A DNA stretch of 64,000 nucleotides from Straminergon stramineum. Lineage: Eukaryota; Streptophyta; Bryopsida; Hypnales; Calliergonaceae. The notes below the pieces were generated by a model. The model saw only the letters and a list, made by a program, of their open reading frames with translations, was not told the DNA's origin and ran no database searches. This document shows, one piece after another, positions 1 to 11,344 of this stretch. The position numbers were made by a program, and so were the translations under genes. The stretch spans positions 23,920,248 to 23,984,247 of the forward strand of contig OY987266.1 in assembly GCA_963920665.1 (NCBI GenBank), given 5' to 3'. Numbering within the stretch: the stretch's first letter is position 1; every line of letters starts with the position of its first letter.

Positions 1-245
1 ATCAAATTCTTCAAATTTTTTTATTCGTTTGGAATTTATGATTTCCATTCTCTCCAAATTTGAATTGACCTCTACCTAGAAGTTTGATTCATTCAATGCC
101 ATCAACCTAAGTGAGTGATTTAAGGTGTTATGCTCCGAGTGGGACATACATAACATTGTATAACCAAACAACAATCTTCCCCATATTGTAGAGGAAGATA
201 TTATGCTTTGCTAGATGTCTGGGAGAGACTTACAAGTTAAACCAA

Positions 246-483
246 GGCTAGGGAAGATTGATCTTCTCATTGCCCTAGCCAAGGGTAAATGTTAAAAATT
301 GCCTTCTATTTTGTGTTGGATATTTTTGTATTTCTTCATCTCTATGGACAAATGTAGGGCCTCCGATTTGCAAAAATGAATTCCAAATTTCCAAATTTTA
401 TTATGTGTTACAAATACAAAAAAATCCACTAATCGAGAGCTAAATTGTGGGGCAATGAGGGGGGCAATTCCCCTTGGCCCTTG
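246..483 (+). mobile_element. Degenerate copy of a ~235-bp MULE-like MITE
   Basis: This is a diverged member of the family seen three more times at 40.4-41.5 kb. It shares the core in which a phrase like GATTTGCAAAAATGAATTCC is followed by a run like TTTTATTATG and TTACAAATA, and it ends in a GAGGGGGGCAATTCCCC tract. Both ends are G/C-rich and roughly complementary (GGCTAGGGAAGATTGA at the left, CAATTCCCCTTGGCCC at the right). No target duplication could be made out. It encodes nothing. Confidence 0.5.
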
Positions 484-998
484 ATTCAAACATCAGAGTT
501 TGGCTATGGAGCCATATAAACACATATTCTTTTTTTCATTTATTGTAGGCAATGCCAAAAGCGATAATCATTGGAAGGCTAAAGCTATTTACATCCATGG
601 AAATGGATGAAACTTGAAATTTATGGATGAAGTTTTATTTATTCATCCAAATTGAGTGATATTGTCCCAAGATATGGTAGTAAATTAGTGATTTCATCCA
701 TTGAAAAGCAAGAATTTTTTGCCTAATATTCCGTACCAAAAAATTCATTGCTTTCTAGCAAAAATTCACTCAAAAAAAAACAAAAAACTGCATATAAGAC
801 AATTTTGAGAATTTTCTTCATTTTGGTCCACATGGGAATCCCCGCTTTTCATATTTTCAAGGATGCAAAAGGGCCCCCTGCCTCATTGGGGAATGCCGGG
901 AACTTGTTCCTGTTCATGAACTTGGTGATAGCCAATCAAACGTGGAACCAGTCCCTCGACGGAGTTGACACTTGTCATTCATTCAATGAAGTTCTTGT
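484..998. other. AT-rich stretch without a recognised gene
   Basis: No gene or RNA is recognised. A loose resemblance exists between about 540-640 and 21,960-22,060 (a shared GGCAATGC...ATGGA...GGATGAAACTT pattern), so part is probably an old dispersed repeat. A 121-codon open frame starting at 748 runs through the promoter-like cluster that follows and has no recognisable domain. Confidence 0.4.
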
Positions 999-1170
999 CA
1001 TGCATGCTACTGTGCTAAATGCAGCCACGTGGGAGGGACCACGGCATGCAAACCTCTCCAGTGAAAGTCAACCACGTCAGAAACAAGCACGTGGAGGCCA
1101 CATCCCTAAATAGTGAATAACTTATTAGGTTGCCCCCACACTAATTTCTCGACAATTCACACTATATAAA
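999..1170 (+). promoter_or_regulatory. Promoter-like cluster of RY and G-box/ABRE sites with a TATA box
   Basis: Within 172 bases there are an extended RY element CATGCATG (999-1006), a G-box CACGTG in CCACGTGGG (1026-1031), a second RY core CATGCA (1045-1050), an ABRE-like CCACGTCA (1072-1079), a second G-box in GCACGTGG (1088-1093) and a TATA box TATATAAA (1163-1170). This combination is the known architecture of ABI3/bZIP-driven maturation promoters. The motifs are seen directly; the function is inferred. No gene follows: a TTAA-type transposon begins 39 bases after the TATA box. Confidence 0.4.
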
Positions 1171-1208
1171 TATTCACTGTTATTGTTCACTATTAGAATG
1201 CACTACTT

Positions 1209-1788
1209 TTAACCCCTAAACGTCCAGAATCATCCCCGGATTTGACGATTTGAGAAAAAATAATCATTATAAATTTCAATTTGGAAGCATATTTTGCAAT
1301 TGATATACAAATAAAAGTTGTAGATTTTGATTAGTAGATTCCATCTATACGGTTAGATTCACCAATGTTATTACCAATAAATTTTAATACTTTTGAAAGA
1401 GAAATTCCAAAATTCCTTCAAAATTTAATTACAAGCAAAATATTATCATTTTTTTAACAAAATTTGTTGGAATGGATTTGAAACGAGGTGCTCTTCACAT
1501 GGTGATTTTTTGAAATTTTTGTGTTCTTCAAATCTATGACCTCATTTTGACAAATCCAATTTTGAACGAAAGTCAATGCAATTTGACCACTTGACATCCT
1601 TGCACATTTGTAATTGTAGGAAAATATCTACTCTAGTAATACCAAATCCAACCCTTAGATAGGACAACAACTTAATAAAGTATCTCCACAAATTAGTATA
1701 ACTTTCATTCAAGTTGTTAAGAGGATGGAACTCAAGTTTCAATTCATTCATTGTCAAGAAAATGGACATCAAAGCGCTTAGGGGTTAA
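1209..1788. mobile_element. TTAA-flanked terminal-inverted-repeat element, 580 bp
   Basis: It starts TTAACCCCTAAACGTCC and ends GCGCTTAGGGGTTAA, so the first and last 12 bases are near-perfect inverted repeats with TTAA at each edge. The interior is AT-rich and carries no transposase. It resembles the other TTAA elements of this window only at its ends. It sits directly downstream of the promoter-like cluster, so it may have separated that promoter from its gene. Confidence 0.6.
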
Positions 1789-1919
1789 ATTAGGTATTGT
1801 TGTAATGGGGACTCACAAACTTTCATGTGTACAAATGGAAATATTTGTAGAAGTAATTAATTTGTTGACTTTGATGGTTTGTAAAACAACTTTCTTGGGG
1901 GTAAGGCCCAACCTAATTG

Positions 1920-2845
1920 TTAACCCCTAAATGTAATGTATTTGACTATGTTTTCATCAAAAATGCTCCAAACTGCCATTTCTAATACAAATATCATATT
2001 TTAGAAAAAAAAAACGTTTCGGACACATGTAACCCTAGGATCTTGTAGTACACTGGTTTGAAAAGCCGTGGAAAAAATTTCAGACCATGTAGATTGCAAG
2101 ATATTAGCATTGGAATAGACAAAAATCCTTTTTTGGGCCCTCCAAAAAAACGGGCAGCTGCACTTCACAAGGATATATTTGTATGAAAAAAATTCCAAAA
2201 TGGTGGTGCTTCTTTGGATTCATTTTCCAAGGAAAGTTGGCTACATGCTTGAAAAAATTCAGATCATTTGAAATTGTACAACATATAGGAAAAAAATAGT
2301 AAGTAGAAAGAAGTAGAGAATGATCAAATTACTAAAGTGTTAAGAATTTTTTTATGTGATTGAAAAATGCCAATCCCAGTGGTTGTAATGTTGTAATTAA
2401 GAATCTACATCCTAGGCTTTTATTTTTTTCCAAAAATATTGAAAATTGAGTTAAATAAAGGACTTCAAAGTTTATTTTAGAGTAGAGAATCCATAACTAC
2501 CCGCAAACTAAAATTCTTCATAAATTTCATCTCATAAATCACAATGGAATGATTCAAAGCTTTCCACGTATATAGAAATCTAGAAAACCAATTTTAATTT
2601 TTTATTTGTGATAAAAGTGATTTTTTCTAATTTGCATGGATTGCCCAAGTTGAGAAACAAACTACATATTATGCCATAGCTTTTGACTCATATTTCAAAA
2701 TATGCTAAAATTTAGTGTACATGAAAGATATTCCTCATCCACACCAACTATAAAATTTTGGGCCAAAAACATGGAAGTCTCTAGTCACATGTACCTGCCC
2801 AAAATTTCTATGTTGTCAAAAAAAGCACCTTGGTCCTTGGGTTAA
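1920..2845 (+). mobile_element. TTAA-flanked element, 926-bp class, copy A
   Basis: It starts TTAACCCCTAAATG and ends in the decayed GGTCCTTGGGTTAA. Its whole interior is related to copy B at 8,711-9,642: shared landmarks include TTTGACTATGTTTTCA near the left end, the GGGCAGC...CACTTCA segment in the middle, AAGGACTTCAAAGTTTATTT and the final CACATGTACCTGCCC. No transposase is encoded, so it must have been moved by an enzyme encoded elsewhere. Confidence 0.65.
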
Positions 2846-3493
2846 TGCAACATCCATAATGGGGTTGGGAGTACAAAGATTGGGTGGGGGAGAATTGGAT
2901 GGCCTACACTAGGGACTTGGAGACCTACAGTGCCTAGACTTCAAGTAGTGCCCTTCAAGTGTCATTTTCTATGGGGATTTGACCACCCTCCAATGGCAAT
3001 GCTCTTAGAGCATGTTGTTGTGGATGCTGAAAATGACATAAATAATATGGTCCACACTGTGGTTGAACCACCTATTACCAACCACTTAGGCATTCTATAC
3101 ATGATCTGGAGTAGTAGAAGGCAATGTAAATTTTTTGCCCTATAAAAAGATAGAAATGATGGGCATGGCCAATTTTTCATTATTATTTTTCCTTAAATTC
3201 AAATTACTGTGCATATTTTGAAAGCCGAAAGTCGACTTGTACCCATCCTCAACATATATTGTAGAGTCTTCTATAATTGCTCATCCAAAGACTACTTTGA
3301 CTCTCAAAACCAAGCACATGTGTCATGACACTAACTGATGGCTAGGAAATGGTCGGAAATCAACAATTGATGGTTAGAAATCAATAATAGACTCTATTGA
3401 AATTTTGCCAATACCTAAGCTTATAGATTGCCCATGGGGCCCAACATGATTGGGAATGGATGGTTCTTCCATATTTGAAATATTTGAAAGAAG
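2846..3493. other. No recognised gene
   Basis: Two short opposed open frames (2,930-3,145 and 2,962-3,180) overlap on both strands. Neither shows a domain, so both are probably chance. No repeat family was recognised. Confidence 0.35.
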
Positions 3494-3534
3494 TTAACCC
3501 TTAAACGGTTACTAGTCCGGCATTTAAGGATTAA
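3494..3534. repeat. 41-bp TTAA-to-TTAA mini-foldback
   Basis: The stretch from one TTAA (3494) to the next (3531) begins CCCTTAAACGG after its TTAA and ends CCGGCATTTAAGGA before the second, forming an imperfect hairpin. It may be the remnant ends of a deleted TTAA element. Its right TTAA is also the left edge of the next element. Confidence 0.35.
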
Positions 3535-3753
3535 CCCTCAAACGTCGACAAGGATGTTTTGTGTCCGATGGATGACAAGGAATTCTTCTGTGAAAGATAG
3601 AAGTGCAACTATTCATCCTTAGAATTAGGGGTGAAAAAGGGAGATCTTGTAGAGTAGTTTGACCTCCAATGAGTATTTTTGAATTATTTCAAGTAGATGA
3701 TGTCACACGATTCTAAAAGCCATGATTTCCACGGTCACCAATCTGCCCTTTAA
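3531..3753 (+). mobile_element. TTAA-flanked element, ~225-bp class, copy 1
   Basis: It starts TTAACCCTCAAACGTCGAC and contains GTCCGATGGATGACAAGGA, then GTGCAACTATTCATCCTT, then GATGATGTCACACGATTC, and ends CTGCCCTTTAA. Related copies lie at 35,016-35,243 and 40,150-40,374, and an inverted fragment at 25,280-25,420. The right inverted end seems partly deleted here, running straight into the next TTAACCCCTAAACG. Confidence 0.5.
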
Positions 3754-5426
3754 CCCCTAAACGACGCAGTAGACGTTCTGTGTCCGATGGTTGTCAGAAA
3801 AACAATTTGAAGGATGTAAACAAGTTGTTTTTCATCCATTCTTTTTTTTAATTACGATCATGCAAAAGGAAATTGTCATGAAAACCCAGAATCAGACTCA
3901 TTGTGTCACGCCCCTTAATGACACTTACCACTTTAAGTCCACCTTCCAATGCTTTTGAGCACTTAAGACTTTAGTGGCACCAAGGGTCACGCTCTCCTAA
4001 CACTGCACATGACACGCACATCCAATGTTAGTTTCTCATTCCAACTCTTCGTGCCAAGTCCTAGTCATCGGGACTATTAACACACACACACACACATCAT
4101 GACACCAGGGCATGTTACTTGGTAACATGGGGCGGAACTTCCATCTTATTGTGTAAGGACCTATAGTGGCACTACTCACCATGGTCCTAACCGCCCTTGA
4201 GTGTCATTCCAACTCCATACTAGGCTCCTTGTGTATTTGCTACTTTCCACTTCGTCACTAATCAGGACTTACCATTCGGGACACCTCAACATAGGCTAGC
4301 AAGGAGTGGAACTCCACCCAACCAGTGCCACGGGACACCCACAAGTGTCCCATGGTGCCTTGGAATGGTGGTGACCCCACACCACCAACCTTGAGTCACC
4401 AAGACTCACCAAGGCTCCAAGAAGGAGTGAGGAAGGAAACCAACCCCTCCTATAGTACTCTCTGTGGGATTCAGCAGACCCCCCCCTTGTATGTCAAAGG
4501 GGACTCCCAAAACCACTTTGGTTTTGGAAGACTACCCATTTCTCCCGATTCGCCCTAATTTGGGACTCCCGAACTTCCACCCGCCATAACTTTGCGGTCC
4601 GGGCTCCAAATCTCACATGCGAGCCCATTTTCGACATCTACTTGACGAATAGATGCCGACGGACTACTCACTTGCTCCATTTGGACAAGTCCTCGCAAAG
4701 TTATCGCCCTCCAAAGATTCGGGTTCACTGGGAGAGGCATCCCGCCTTCACCATGGCGCTTCTCTTGGCCATAACTTGAGGCTCCTACCTTAGAACCTCG
4801 TAATTCTTGTCAATCTAGTATCCTTGTGTTCTTAGCTTTCCAAGGATATGCTACATGACATACTTCATGAAGGGATTCTTCATAAACCCCTCCCTTCTAG
4901 CCCTTAAGTGTCCCGGCGCCATTAGGACACCCCCACCTTTGAACGCCCATAATTTTTGACTCATGAGTCCAAATCACGCGTTATTTGAACGGCTAGAAGC
5001 GTCTCCTCGAGACCTTTCCAAGCATGTATCACACACACCCCAAATTCGTCCGGATCAGAGCGCTAACACGTTCTAATCGCTCGGGACTCTTAGTCCCCCT
5101 CACCTCATCTCTTGCAAGGCTTGGGTAGTCGCCCCCAATGTCCCCCTTGCTCACCAAGGTGACACGAGCACGCCTTGTGATGAGGGTCATGACACATTGA
5201 ATGCTTTATTATTTTTGGGTATGCCAAATTGTGTGAAGACAATTGAGGATAGTGATAGGTTGCAAGCTGCCCTTTCTTCAATTTCTGACCGGGCAACCTA
5301 ACTGCTGCACTTGCCTGCCACTGAACAATGCAAGATCAGTGCCTTTTTCTGCAGTCAACACAGAAGTTATTATTGTACACTACCCATGTCTCCCCCACGG
5401 TGACCAGCCCAACGTTTAGGGGTTAA
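3750..5426 (+). mobile_element. ~380-bp-class TTAA element split by a solo LTR
   Basis: The outer ends are TTAACCCCTAAACGACG (left) and CCCAACGTTTAGGGGTTAA (right). The 1,677-bp span minus the 1,291-bp LTR and one 5-bp target copy leaves 381 bp. That matches the 379-bp element immediately to the right (5,430-5,808), which is the same family in inverted orientation; shared landmarks are GTCCGATG near one end and GTGACCAG/GGGACCAG near the other. The LTR insertion is therefore younger than the TTAA element. Confidence 0.6.
3904..5194 (+). mobile_element. Solo LTR of a retrotransposon, 1,291 bp
   Basis: It begins TGTCACGCCCC and ends GGGTCATGACA, the classic TG...CA inverted LTR ends. It is bounded by a perfect 5-bp direct repeat CATTG (3,899-3,903 and 5,195-5,199), the target duplication. 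No primer-binding site, polypurine tract or gag-pol sequence adjoins it, so it is a solo LTR left by recombination. Relatives are at 32,788-33,992 (opposite strand, intact ends) and 23,926-25,238 (decayed). It is richer in G+C than its surroundings. Gypsy versus Copia origin cannot be told from an LTR alone. Confidence 0.85.
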
Positions 5427-5429
5427 GGG

Positions 5430-5808
5430 TTAACCCCTAAACAATGGACTGGTCCCCACGGGGAAAAGGCGGGCTGAATATTGTTCATTTTGCACTGACC
5501 ATGGGAGAGAAACACGTTCATGAACAGTACCAAAGAAAAGGGAGCTCTCGTTGCCCTCATGAAAATTGTAGGAGGGGCAACCTACGACCTAACACTATGC
5601 ACGGGTATTTTTGTGTTGTGTTCTCCATATGCATGCTCCCTAAAAATATGAATACATTCAAATTACACTATTTTTGGCCCTCCATGATGCAGTACATCTC
5701 CACAATTGTGTAAAAAAAAAGGATGAAAAAATGTATTCCTACATCCAACAGATTATTGTCTTGTTATTCATCGGACAAAAAACGTCAGCATCGGCGTTTA
5801 TGGGTTAA
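5430..5808 (-). mobile_element. TTAA-flanked element, ~380-bp class, inverted copy
   Basis: It begins TTAACCCCTAAACAATGG and ends GGCGTTTATGGGTTAA. Reverse-complemented, it aligns with the element split by the solo LTR. Only three bases (GGG) separate the two, so two family members sit tail to tail. A short open frame inside (5,444-5,713) has no recognisable domain. Confidence 0.6.
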
Positions 5809-6334
5809 ACATTGTTCGTGGTCGTCATCCGGATTCACAGTGGTTTGATAGCATCCACCCACCCACTGGCAGCCCTCAATGAATTCAACTGAGAATGAAT
5901 TTTATTCTAATTCTAATTCTAATAAAAAAAAACTGCAGTTCCCTGTTGCCTTTTGCACTTTTGTTATTGGCATCTGTGTGCTTGCCACTTGGTTGGCTGT
6001 GTGTTGCTTCTGTCGTCACGAGAGTTCAGTTGCATTGCATTGCATTGCCGCCGTTGCTCTGCTCTGTTCACATCAATTCCTGCCACCATTTGGGCGCCAT
6101 GCAGTGGTGCCCTAGCTGACCAAATGACTCTGCATGCTCCCAACCCTCAATAGTAAGTTAGATGCCCTACCTATGCCGATCAAGATGACGCCGGATGCCC
6201 TTTCCAACGGGGACGGCGACCGCGACCGCGACCGCGACATGGAGGGGCCGAGAGGAGGGAGGGGGGGCGGCCTCCTGCCATGCTCCAGCGGTGGGCAAAG
6301 TTCCACAAAGGGAGCTAACTTAGTTACAGTGTAA
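5809..6334 (+). other. GC-richer island with a small coding-like frame
   Basis: Base composition shifts sharply from the AT-rich surroundings. An open frame with ATG at 6,134 (others in frame at 6,173 and 6,185) runs to 6,334 and encodes a short low-complexity peptide with an RDRDRDMEGPRGGRGG tract, typical of the disordered start of RNA-binding proteins. A (GCGACC)n repeat underlies the RD tract. It could be a captured 5' exon or 5' UTR of a real gene, or a chance frame in a GC-rich repeat. No downstream exon was recognised. Confidence 0.25.
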
Positions 6335-6720
6335 GCACCTAAAACTGACAATGGAAGCAATTTAGCATAGTTGGAGGCACCTGTTGCTAGGAAAAAATAG
6401 TTTTGTAGTATTAGCAATTGAAAATCATGACTTTTCAAAAATTAAAATTAAAAAAATCAAATTTTAGATAGGGCATGTATTTTTTATGAAGTTTTTTTAG
6501 TGGCAACTTGTTAGACCACTAAAATCCTCACATAGGTGAACTTGGAATTGAAATCTGGAAAAATCACATTTCATCTAATTAGAAGTAAATAAGAGGATAG
6601 TTTAATGACATTGTAGAGGAACACTTTAATGAAAGCCTAGGAATGTTTCAAGGGAACTCTACTATGCATGAATGGAAACAAGGACGCTTTGGGATGTTTC
6701 TACCTTATCTTATAGGGTCT
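6333..6720 (+). repeat. Dispersed repeat, copy 1
   Basis: The same sequence recurs reverse-complemented at 39,690-40,050. Shared landmarks: GTAGTATTAGCAATTGAAAA, AGTGGCAACT, and CTAGGAATGTTTCAAGGGAA followed by CTCTACTATGCATGAATGG. No clear terminal inverted repeats or coding content. Confidence 0.5.
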
Positions 6721-7194
6721 AAGGGAGAAATTGCAGTGTTATGTGGATCCCGTGGGTGGGTGGATGGGTGGGGGAGGGATCCACTAGGAATTTGACATGT
6801 AGTGACTCCCTCAAGATTGACCAATCTCAATCAAATGAGGTTGTCCAACAATTTCAATAAAATACAAACTTTTGCTTTTCTACTCACCCACTCTGGAAAG
6901 ACAATTGGTAGAACTCTTCTTGTCTTCTAGTATTTTTTCTACCCACCAATGGAATAGGGCAAGAGATCCTTAAAGTATGTTGTCATTGGGGAGTTGGTGC
7001 TTTACAAGTGAATCCACCCTCCACTTTCCATTGTAGGGGGGCAGCTCCATCCTCCCCTCTTGCACCCCCTCCAGACTCTAGCCCTTGTATTTTGTTTTTG
7101 CAAAGTTGGAGGGGTAAGATGCAATGATGCTAGCATGTGAGTCTAGAAATGAGAGCCTATGAGCCTTGAGCCTATGTGTAAGTAGATCTTCTAC

Positions 7195-7495
7195 AAATAT
7201 TGAAGGTGTTTATAACATACATACTTATAATATGAGTATCCTATAACCATATAAGGTGCTTGTAACATAGGTACCTATAATGTAAATATACTATAACCAT
7301 GGAAGGTGTCTATGACATAGGTACCTAAAACATAGACACCTATAATATAATTAGGCACTTATTATATAAACATCCTATAATCATGGAGGTGCTTATAACA
7401 TAGGTACTTTTAACATAGATACCTATAATTATAAACATCCTATAACTATGGGAGATACCTATAATATAGGTATCAAGAACATAAGAGCCTAGGCT
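7195..7495. repeat. Degenerate minisatellite, ~60-75-bp period
   Basis: Four to five units carry the core CCTATAACCATGGAAGGTG followed by ATAACATAGGTACCTATAAT. Core starts near 7,240, 7,299, 7,374 and 7,439 are spaced 59-75 bases. A similar CCTATAA(T/C)C-TGGA core reappears in the 51.7-kb minisatellite. No gene. Confidence 0.6.
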
Positions 7496-8710
7496 CCTAA
7501 GTTCATGGGCTCAAGATCCTAGGCTCACATGCTAGCAATCGTGGGGTAAGATACAAGCATCGACAAAGTGAATCACTACTGCCAAATCTGGGCAACGCAA
7601 TTGCCATCAAGAAAGATGGATGCAACACCGCAACATTTGGTGATGTCAACATGATTGGAATATAATCCACAATTGTAGGTGATTATAGAAAGTAAGTAGG
7701 TAGGTAAGGGAAATTATGTCCAAATGTATGTTGTCATTAGGGAGTGAGGCCATCAAAGGCGAATTCAATGAAAGCGTTTAAGCCCACATTGATATCTAGG
7801 CCCCTTCCAACTTACTTGAATGTCTAAATTCCTTCCATCCCCCTTCTAGTTCCAAGCCCTCCAAGCTTTCAATGGAAGCAATCCCTTTACCCTTCTATGT
7901 CTCTGTCGAATCAAATATCATTAGTTTTCTATATATTAAAATGCACCTTGATATTTTCTCCATGTCGTAATATACAAGTATTCCCTACACCATTGCCACA
8001 ATAGAATAAAATAAAAATAAACATAATTTTCTAATTATTAATTCATAGAATCTTTGAAATTCATTGATATCTTTTATGCTATGAACCAAAATGCCATGAA
8101 ACAAAGTCTACACACCATTCCTTGTAGAAGACTTTCTAATGGTACCATGAATTTGACTTGGGGACACATGCTTATGGAGATATCACTATAACAAACAAAA
8201 CAAATAATCAACCTAATTTAATATGTAATTAATGTATAGATATCCAAAATCCAACTTCGTTTCTTTATAATTAAAAACATTAAATTGAAATTTATATGAT
8301 TTTTTGAAGTAATTTCTTTGTAAAAATTGTAGTAATTACAAAAATATTTAAAATAATATATAACTTTTAGCAAAATTGGAGATTATAGTCAAATAAACAT
8401 CATTGTATAATTGGTAAGCTCTTTGAACTCACACCAAGAGAAATTCGAGAAAAGTTCGAAAGTGTTGTATTTTAAGCTCTCAAGATGCTACCTTCAAAGT
8501 GTTACACAAATTACAATTTAAGAATTTTGGAAAAAAAAAAGGATGAAAAAATAGATTATTGGAATTGCACTTTCTTGGTGAAGCTCTAAGACAAAAACTA
8601 CATGAAATTCAAATTTTGACCCTAAAACTAAGTTCTTCTAGAAAGTTTGTCCCATAAGGATTAACTTAGAATTTGTCACATCACGTGAGATCTAGTTTCG
8701 TCACTATATT
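7496..8710. other. No recognised gene
   Basis: AT-rich DNA with scattered short frames only. The run AAAAAAAAAGGATGAAAAAA near 8,530 is also present near 5,715, so part is probably an old repeat. Nothing else is supported. Confidence 0.4.
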
Positions 8711-9642
8711 TTAACCCTTAAAGTTCCTTGACTATGTTTTCACCAAAAACGTTCAAAAACTGCCATTTTTAGCACAAAAAACAAATTTAAGAAAAAAAAC
8801 ATTTTTGAATACATGTAACCGTAGGATCTTGTAGTAAGTTGTTTTGAAAAGATGTGGAAAAAATTTCAGAAATTTCCACCATGTGGATTGGAAGATATTA
8901 ACATTTGAAGTGACAAAAATCAGTTTTTTTGCCCTGCAAAATACCGGGCAGCAGCACTTCAGAAGGTCACATTTGTATGAAAAAATGTCCAAAATGGTGG
9001 TGCATCTTTGGATTCATTCTCAAGGCAAGTTGGCTATGTTCTTGAAAATTTTCGAATCATTTGGAATTGTACAACATATAGGAAAAAAATAGTAAGTAGA
9101 AAGAAGTAGAGAATAATTCAAAATACTAAATTGTCAAAATTTTAATTATGGAATTGAAAAATGACAATCCCAATGGTTATAATGTTTCAATAAAAAATCT
9201 ACATCCTATAATTTTCATTTTTTCAAAAAATATGAAAAATTGAGTTAAATAAAGGACTTCAAAGTTTATTTTAGAGTAGAGATTCCTTAACTGCCCGCAA
9301 ACTAAAATTCCTCATAACTTTCATCACATTGATCAAAATGGACTAATTCAAAGCTTTCCCCATATATGTAAATCTAGAAAATCAATTTCAAATTTTTATT
9401 TTTGAAAAAAGTGATTTTTTCAAATCTGCCCGAGCTGCCCGAGTTGAGAAATAAACAACATTTTGCATCATAACTTTTTACTTGTATACTCAAATGAAAT
9501 GAAATTTTGCATGCATGGAAGATATTCCTCGTCCACACCTGGTCAACAAATTTCAGCCTAAATGAGTCAAATCTCCACTCACATGTACCTGCCCAAAAAA
9601 GTTATGTTGCCAAAAATACAAGGCTGGTCCTTTAGGGGTTAA
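8711..9642 (+). mobile_element. TTAA-flanked element, 926-932-bp class, copy B
   Basis: It begins TTAACCCTTAAAG and ends GGTCCTTTAGGGGTTAA. It is collinear with copy A (1,920-2,845) through its full length, with many point differences, so both are old insertions of one family. The two short opposed frames inside (8,753-8,992 and 8,844-9,092) show no transposase motif and are rejected as genes. Confidence 0.7.
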
Positions 9643-11344
9643 GATGAGGTAGAGATCCCCATATGTGCCTTTGGATTCTACAATATTTCACCAATTGAGA
9701 CGAAAAAGTCCAACACTTGAAATCCAATGGCAAGGTTTAATCCCTATCTTGTCCTTCTATAAGACAAATGAAATTTGTGTAGGTATTTATGATCTCAAAT
9801 TCTGGCATGATTTTAGAAACTTTTTTTGAAGTGAAGAGAATAAAATAGCTTTTAAGAGGTTTAATTTAAATTTAAATTAGTGCTTGGGAGCAAAAGCTGT
9901 GCCATCGCAAAGTAAAAATAGCCATGTCTAGATGATGAGAAAAAATCTCAAAACTTAAAAATGTTTTTCCTAAATGTAGTTTGTAATAGAATATATTTTT
10001 ATTTACATGAATTTTTTTAATTCCTTCCCTTTGGATTATTGATGTGAAAATAACAAAGAATCGTCTTTTAGAGAAATTATAGCATTTTCTTGGAAAAATA
10101 ATTGACTTAGGATTTGATTTTGAATTCTATGTTCACAATTCCCCTCCTTCCGAAAGGTCCATAGGATTTAGATTCCTTTTTAGAACAATTGTATGGTTAG
10201 GATTTAGCACATGTTTCAATTCCATCTTAGAGTTTTCAACAATTTAGTCTTTCTTTTCCTATGACACCTAATTCTATTAAACAAGTTTTTTTAATAGGAT
10301 GAAGTGTGCTTTTCAAAATATTTATCATTTGTACAGGGATAATTGAACATTTAGAAGCTAAGAAAAATTTCAAAAATCCTTGAATGTTTTACTTTTCATT
10401 TACAATCCTACAATGGGGATGCACTTTCAATAGATTGAGGAGATGATGACAAGTATGATTGAAGGTAGGACTTGACTTTCCATCCACATTCTACTCATAA
10501 GATATGTGTGTCCAAATGTGGACCTACATTTGGACTAAACAATGACTTTGGAACCTAAATATTAAAAACACAAGATGTATCACAATGCAACTATGAGAGC
10601 CAAAGAGAGTTGAGGAGAGATAGGTGCTAGTGTTTTGGTGCATCTATAAAGTAACATGTACCAGAAGTGACCCTTTTCTACGTGGATCAAAATTGGATTT
10701 GGTTGGTGCAATGGATGAATTTTCATTGAGTTTTCAATTGAAGGCGAACAAAATCCCTAATGAATGCAAGAATTTTTGGAATATGAGACATTAATTTTAG
10801 TTATAATTTTTGAAAGAGAAAGCTTGTAGGATGATATTTTAGTTCATAAATGGTGCAATAATCATATTGCATAGTTCTATGAATGGACCATGACATATCC
10901 CCAAAATGATCTTCTTGTATTTAAATGTCATGCAACATGGAGTTAGAAAGTGTCCCGTGCTAATTGAAAATTGAACATTGAATCTAGAACATTCATTACC
11001 ATATTTCCTCTAATTGAAAATGGAACATTTATGGCTTCTCCTTTGTTTATAATTTTTCTTGAGTGCTACATTACCCTTTCTCTTTTCATCCACCAAGGCA
11101 TCCCCCTCACCTACAACTTCCCATTTTGTTTGTACACCATATGGAGACAAGTATTGAACTTTTGCATCTCAGTTCTTTAGTGTTGCATTAACTACATTAG
11201 ATTGTTTTATAGGGGGATCAAAAGGGCCTAGCTACTTTAATACCTTAGTGTTTCAACATTCGAATTCTAGGCGATGAACAAAGAAGTTCTATGGGCTTGA
11301 ATGACCATAAAACTTTCTCATTCATCCAAAATAATGCTTGACTT
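9643..11344. other. No recognised gene
   Basis: About 1.7 kb of AT-rich DNA. The only frame of note (10,971-11,180) is short, hydrophobic and without a domain. No terminal repeats, tandem repeats or RNA genes recognised. Confidence 0.4.
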
